Source of the DNA: Clostridia bacterium | Lineage (GTDB): Bacteria; Bacillota; Clostridia; Oscillospirales; Acutalibacteraceae | Length of the DNA: 64,000 bases | Direction of reading: 5' to 3' | NCBI GenBank assembly: GCA_017403185.1 | Contig: JAFQON010000001.1 | Location: 18,813 to 82,812, forward strand | Shown: in pieces, positions 60,946 through 64,000 of the stretch | Layout of the letters: every line of letters begins with the position of its first letter | Numbering within the stretch: position 1 is the first letter of the stretch | The notes under the pieces: model-generated | What the model was told of the DNA's origin: nothing | Database searches by the model: none | The model's input: only the letters and a program-made list of their open reading frames with translations | Position numbers and translations under genes: made by a program

Positions 60946-62973
60946 TTAAAATACTGCTTCAAGCAATAAGGTGATTTCTCTGACCCATGTGATGATGTAT
61001 CTGAAAATATCGCCGAAAATGCTGTCCATGATATCGGCAAAGGTGTCCTTTTCAACCTCGTTGCCGTCGGTGAGCATCCATACCTGGCATGCATAGAAGG
61101 GATTTGCTGTGCCTATCATAAGTCCGTCATCCATAGCTGCAAAGGTACGCAGACCGTGGTTGTAGGGATCGTTGAAGCCGTTGGTTGTGATTGTTTCGAA
61201 GTTGATGCCGTCTTCGGTAACATAAAGGTCGAAGCCTCTTTCGGCATCAATCATGTAATTTGCCGTTGTCATAAAGCCTTCAAGGGTGTCGATAAGAGTT
61301 GAGAGTGCAAGCTCAGACTGAGGAGCGATTCTTGCAGCCTTGCCGTGAACCTTATCCGATGCCATTTTTGCAAGCTCATCAACCGTATATTTGCTATAGA
61401 GATATGTGAGGTCGTCGGTATCTTCACTGCTTAACGACTGTGTTGCAACCCCGTCATCTTCCGATGCGGAAGAGATTTCAACAAATGTTTTGATGTAGCC
61501 GATAAGGCTTGCCCACTCGGAGGGAGTCATTGAAAGAAGGTCGCCGTTTGCAAACTGACCGACGGGCTCAAGAAGGCTGCTTGTGTCGAAGGTTCCTACA
61601 TAAAGCTTGCCGTTATATTCTTCCATTCTCCAGATATACTGGTTTTCGTTTCTGTCGAAGCCTGAACCGAGACCCGATTTTCCGCCTTCGGGGAACATCT
61701 TTGTTGCATCACCCATAATGAGTTCAATATCTTCGTTTTTATCCATTCGGTAAAGGCTTACAGACTGCTCAAGGTTTCTGTTCATAAAAGTGAAGTCAGC
61801 CTTGAAAAGAATGTGCTCAAGGGGGATTTCCTCGTCATTGTATTCGCCGATATAGAGGTAGTCGTTATAAACATAGATAACGCCTGCACCTGCTCTTGTT
61901 CTTTCTGGGTCAATGCCGAAGGTGTATTTTGCACCGTCAGCCTTGTTGCCGATAACGGGAGTCCAGGTCCAGTCGGCGGCATTTTCTCCCATTTCTCCCT
62001 TGACAAGTGCGAATGACTGCATTGTGTATTCATCGGGCTTGTTATCGGGAGTGCCCGTGCAGATTGAAACATAAAGGTCATCATTATATTCAACCATTTC
62101 CCAGATTGAACCGCCATAGATGCTGTCGGGGAAATGATATGCGGGATAGTCAAAAAGCTCCTGCTGGTCAGCAATTACCGTGAAAGCATCCTGACCTGCT
62201 GAGGGGTTTTGCGAAATAAGAATCTGAGCACCGCCGAGAGTTACCATGCTTACAATAAGATAATCCTTATAGGCACAAAGTCCTCTGATGCCCGTGCAGA
62301 TGCCCTGAAGATATGCCTGATAATAGTCGCTCTGACTGATGCCTTCATAAACGATTGTGCATTTATCGTTGTTGCCGGGGTCAACCTCGATAATTTTCGG
62401 CAGACCGTTGACAGAGCCGCAGAAATAAAGCTTGTCGTTGAATTCACAAGCATTTCTGAGCTGAACATTGTGACCTGTTTCCGACTTGCTCATAAGAACG
62501 GTAACTTCATTTGTTTTGACATTGATTTTTGTGAGCACGCCGCCCGTGTTGGCACCGTCTGGCTCACCTGTATAGAAATGACCGTTATACATAACGTCGA
62601 GAGTCGCATTCATTTCGGCAGGGTCAAAATCGTTGCCGAGAACTGAATCCATGAATCCGAGAGTAAGACCGAGGGAGTTGTAGTTGGTTGAAACATAAAC
62701 GCAGTCACCGTATGCAATCGCTGACCATGCATAGTTCTGGCCTCTGTCACCCTGACCTTCATCCTTTGCGGAAACCGCACCGTTGCCGACGTAGTCAACA
62801 ATGCCGTCAACCTCACCCGAACCTTTTTCGGGATGGGAAATTTTGGTCAGATCATATTCGCCGGATTTGTATGTAACCGCACCTTCGGATGCGAGGGGGC
62901 TTACGGCGAAGCCGAAAACCATGGTTACGGCAAGAATGATGCTGAGCAGTTTTGTGATTCCTTTTTTCTTCAT
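60946..62973 (-). CDS. Secreted beta-propeller-like protein of unknown function
   Basis: A 675-residue exported protein. The ATG at 62973 has AAGGAG seven bases upstream and begins a signal peptide (MKKKGITKLLSIIL...SPLAS); the frame extends 12 codons further. The body has repeated strand pairs of propeller type, for example YGDCVYVSTNYN, NDKLYFCGSVNGLPKIIEV, YNDDLYVSICTG, YNDYLYIGEYN and YNGKLYVGTFD, each N(D/G)xLYVG-like, ending with GFDLYVTEDGINFETI and DDGLMIGTANPF. A helical insertion (about 475-570) interrupts the last blades. The C terminus is hydrophobic and amphipathic (IFGDIFRYIITWVREITLLLEAVF). No catalytic motif was recognised. Large extracellular or surface protein, isolated on its strand. 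Confidence 0.7.
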   Translation of the reverse strand: MKKKGITKLLSIILAVTMVFGFAVSPLASEGAVTYKSGEYDLTKISHPEKGSGEVDGIVDYVGNGAVSAKDEGQGDRGQNYAWSAIAYGDCVYVSTNYNSLGLTLGFMDSVLGNDFDPAEMNATLDVMYNGHFYTGEPDGANTGGVLTKINVKTNEVTVLMSKSETGHNVQLRNACEFNDKLYFCGSVNGLPKIIEVDPGNNDKCTIVYEGISQSDYYQAYLQGICTGIRGLCAYKDYLIVSMVTLGGAQILISQNPSAGQDAFTVIADQQELFDYPAYHFPDSIYGGSIWEMVEYNDDLYVSICTGTPDNKPDEYTMQSFALVKGEMGENAADWTWTPVIGNKADGAKYTFGIDPERTRAGAGVIYVYNDYLYIGEYNDEEIPLEHILFKADFTFMNRNLEQSVSLYRMDKNEDIELIMGDATKMFPEGGKSGLGSGFDRNENQYIWRMEEYNGKLYVGTFDTSSLLEPVGQFANGDLLSMTPSEWASLIGYIKTFVEISSASEDDGVATQSLSSEDTDDLTYLYSKYTVDELAKMASDKVHGKAARIAPQSELALSTLIDTLEGFMTTANYMIDAERGFDLYVTEDGINFETITTNGFNDPYNHGLRTFAAMDDGLMIGTANPFYACQVWMLTDGNEVEKDTFADIMDSIFGDIFRYIITWVREITLLLEAVF

Positions 62974-63229
62974 GTGGATGCTCCTTTTTTTGTTTTTTGA
63001 GTTGTGCACGCAAATATTAAATGTAAGCTGTTGTGTGAGTGTTGACGAAATGTTAACAAAATGTTAAAACTCATACAAAAACACAGGCAAATGTTGGTGT
63101 TTGCACATATTCTGCCATTGAAGGAAAAATATTCATCAATAAATGCAAATTCATGGCAGTACCTGATGTTGACTTTTGCGTTGTAAAGGATTAAAATGTG
63201 AAGTGTAAAAAATCTCGGAGGAAAACAAA

Positions 63230-63955
63230 ATGACGGGAACCCTTGTTAACTGCATTGCGGTTATAATCGGCGGTCTTATCGGTCTGCTTTTCAAAAAAGG
63301 AATCAAGCCTGCTTATGCCGACGGAATCAACAGAGCACTCGGTCTGGCTGTGCTTATCATTGGTATGAACGGCGTTATTGCAAATATGTTTACGGTTGAA
63401 GACGGAAAAATTTCAAGCAGCGGAGAGCTGCTGCTGGTTGTTTTTCTCGTTGTCGGTACTCTTATCGGTGAGCTTCTGAAGCTCGATGAGAGGTTTGGCG
63501 GCTTCTGCAACAAAATCGAAAAAAGATTCAGTGCAAAGGGCTTTGCTTCGGGCTTTATAAACGGTACGGTGCTTTTCTGCGTCGGTGCAATGTCGATTAT
63601 CGGTTCAATCAATGACGGTCTGACGGGTGACAGCTCAATCCTCTTTGTGAAAAGTGCACTTGATGCGGTAAATGCCGTTATTTTCGGTGCAACCCTCGGC
63701 TTCGGAGTTATCTTTACCTGCATCCCCATGCTTATTTATCAGGGCGGAATTTCGCTTCTTGCAGGCACTCTGAGCGGAATTCTTCAGGGCGAGCTTCTTG
63801 AGCAGCTTTGTATGGTCGGATATGCGATAATCATGGCAATAGGTCTGAATTTTCTTCTCGAAAAGAAGTTTAAAACACTTAATATGGTGCCCGCACTTAT
63901 CCTGCCCGTGGTATATCATTACATACTGGTGCTGATTGAATATATCAAAGCATAA
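63230..63955 (+). CDS. DUF554 membrane protein
   Basis: A 241-residue polytopic protein with about seven membrane segments and the DUF554 (YqgA/YdfK-type) signature: MTGTLVNCIAVIIGGLIGLLFKKGI, GLAVLIIGMNGV, LVVFLVVGTLIGELLKLDER, FINGTVLFCVGAMSIIGSINDGLTGD and FGVIFTCIPMLIYQGGISLLAG. The family is thought to be a transporter-like inner membrane protein, but its function is unknown. GGAGG lies eight bases before the ATG. Confidence 0.93.
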   Translation: MTGTLVNCIAVIIGGLIGLLFKKGIKPAYADGINRALGLAVLIIGMNGVIANMFTVEDGKISSSGELLLVVFLVVGTLIGELLKLDERFGGFCNKIEKRFSAKGFASGFINGTVLFCVGAMSIIGSINDGLTGDSSILFVKSALDAVNAVIFGATLGFGVIFTCIPMLIYQGGISLLAGTLSGILQGELLEQLCMVGYAIIMAIGLNFLLEKKFKTLNMVPALILPVVYHYILVLIEYIKA

Positions 63956-63956
63956 C

Positions 63957-63998
63957 AAAACGCCGTATCGCAACTTGTGTTGCGATACGGCGTTTTTC
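63957..63998 (+). terminator. Terminator after the DUF554 gene
   Basis: AACGCCGTATCGCAA pairs with TTGCGATACGGCGTT and ends in TTTTT at the right edge of the window. Confidence 0.93.
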
Positions 63999-64000
63999 AG

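Overview
The window looks like a chromosome segment from an uncultured gut-type Clostridia, most likely Oscillospiraceae or a relative. Supporting signs are strong AGGAGG ribosome-binding sites, consensus sigma-A promoters, many small XRE regulators, clostridial families of unknown function (DUF3842, DUF4474, DUF554), ECF sigma factors with extra domains, short palindromic interspersed repeats, and a dense carbohydrate-degrading gene set. No tRNA, rRNA, CRISPR array or intact insertion sequence was seen. Taxonomy is inference; no search was run.

Layout. 0-10.7 kb: end of a PqqD-like gene, a small XRE regulator, nicotinate phosphoribosyltransferase with a GH51 arabinofuranosidase, a reverse-strand pair (secreted alpha/beta hydrolase and glycerophosphodiesterase), then uronate isomerase, glycerol kinase and malic enzyme. 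10.8-15.6 kb: a large secreted InlB-repeat protein, a cluster of repeats and twin hairpins, and a DMT transporter. 15.8-24.9 kb: a regulator-rich stretch with an XRE-helical repeat protein, a membrane protein, an ECF sigma factor fused to a membrane-anchored outer domain, a GH5 endoglycoceramidase-like enzyme, a second sigma factor fused to a winged helix, a transglutaminase-like protein and another XRE regulator. 24.9-34.2 kb: an accessory island starting at a truncated serine recombinase, with DUF1349 and GH78-like genes and a reverse-strand cluster of GNAT, an unrecognised 403-residue protein, CMP-Kdo synthetase (KdsB), two cytoplasmic BNR/sialidase-like proteins and an unrecognised polytopic membrane protein. 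34.3-41.8 kb: an operon of two neutral-ceramidase-family proteins, GH3 and GH42. 41.9-45.3 kb: reverse-strand ECF transporter S component, DUF3842, RlmD and CysK. 45.5-50.9 kb: a sugar-modifying module (two Gfo/Idh/MocA oxidoreductases, two sugar isomerase/epimerases, aldose 1-epimerase). 51-55 kb: response regulator, histidine kinase and HtrA protease. 55-64 kb: LRR lipoprotein, DUF4474 protein, a small membrane protein behind a promoter carrying LexA-like boxes, phosphoesterase, YdjC deacetylase, a secreted beta-propeller-like protein and DUF554.

The overall picture is a glycan scavenger feeding arabinose, uronates, galactosides, glucosides and perhaps glycolipids into central metabolism. 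The observations most worth testing are the putative SOS-controlled 90-residue membrane protein near 58 kb, the KdsB/BNR/unknown-protein cluster in a presumed Gram-positive, the two ceramidase-family genes beside glycosidases, and the two sigma-factor fusions. Starts were moved inward from the longest open frame wherever a ribosome-binding site or promoter argued for it; each case is noted.
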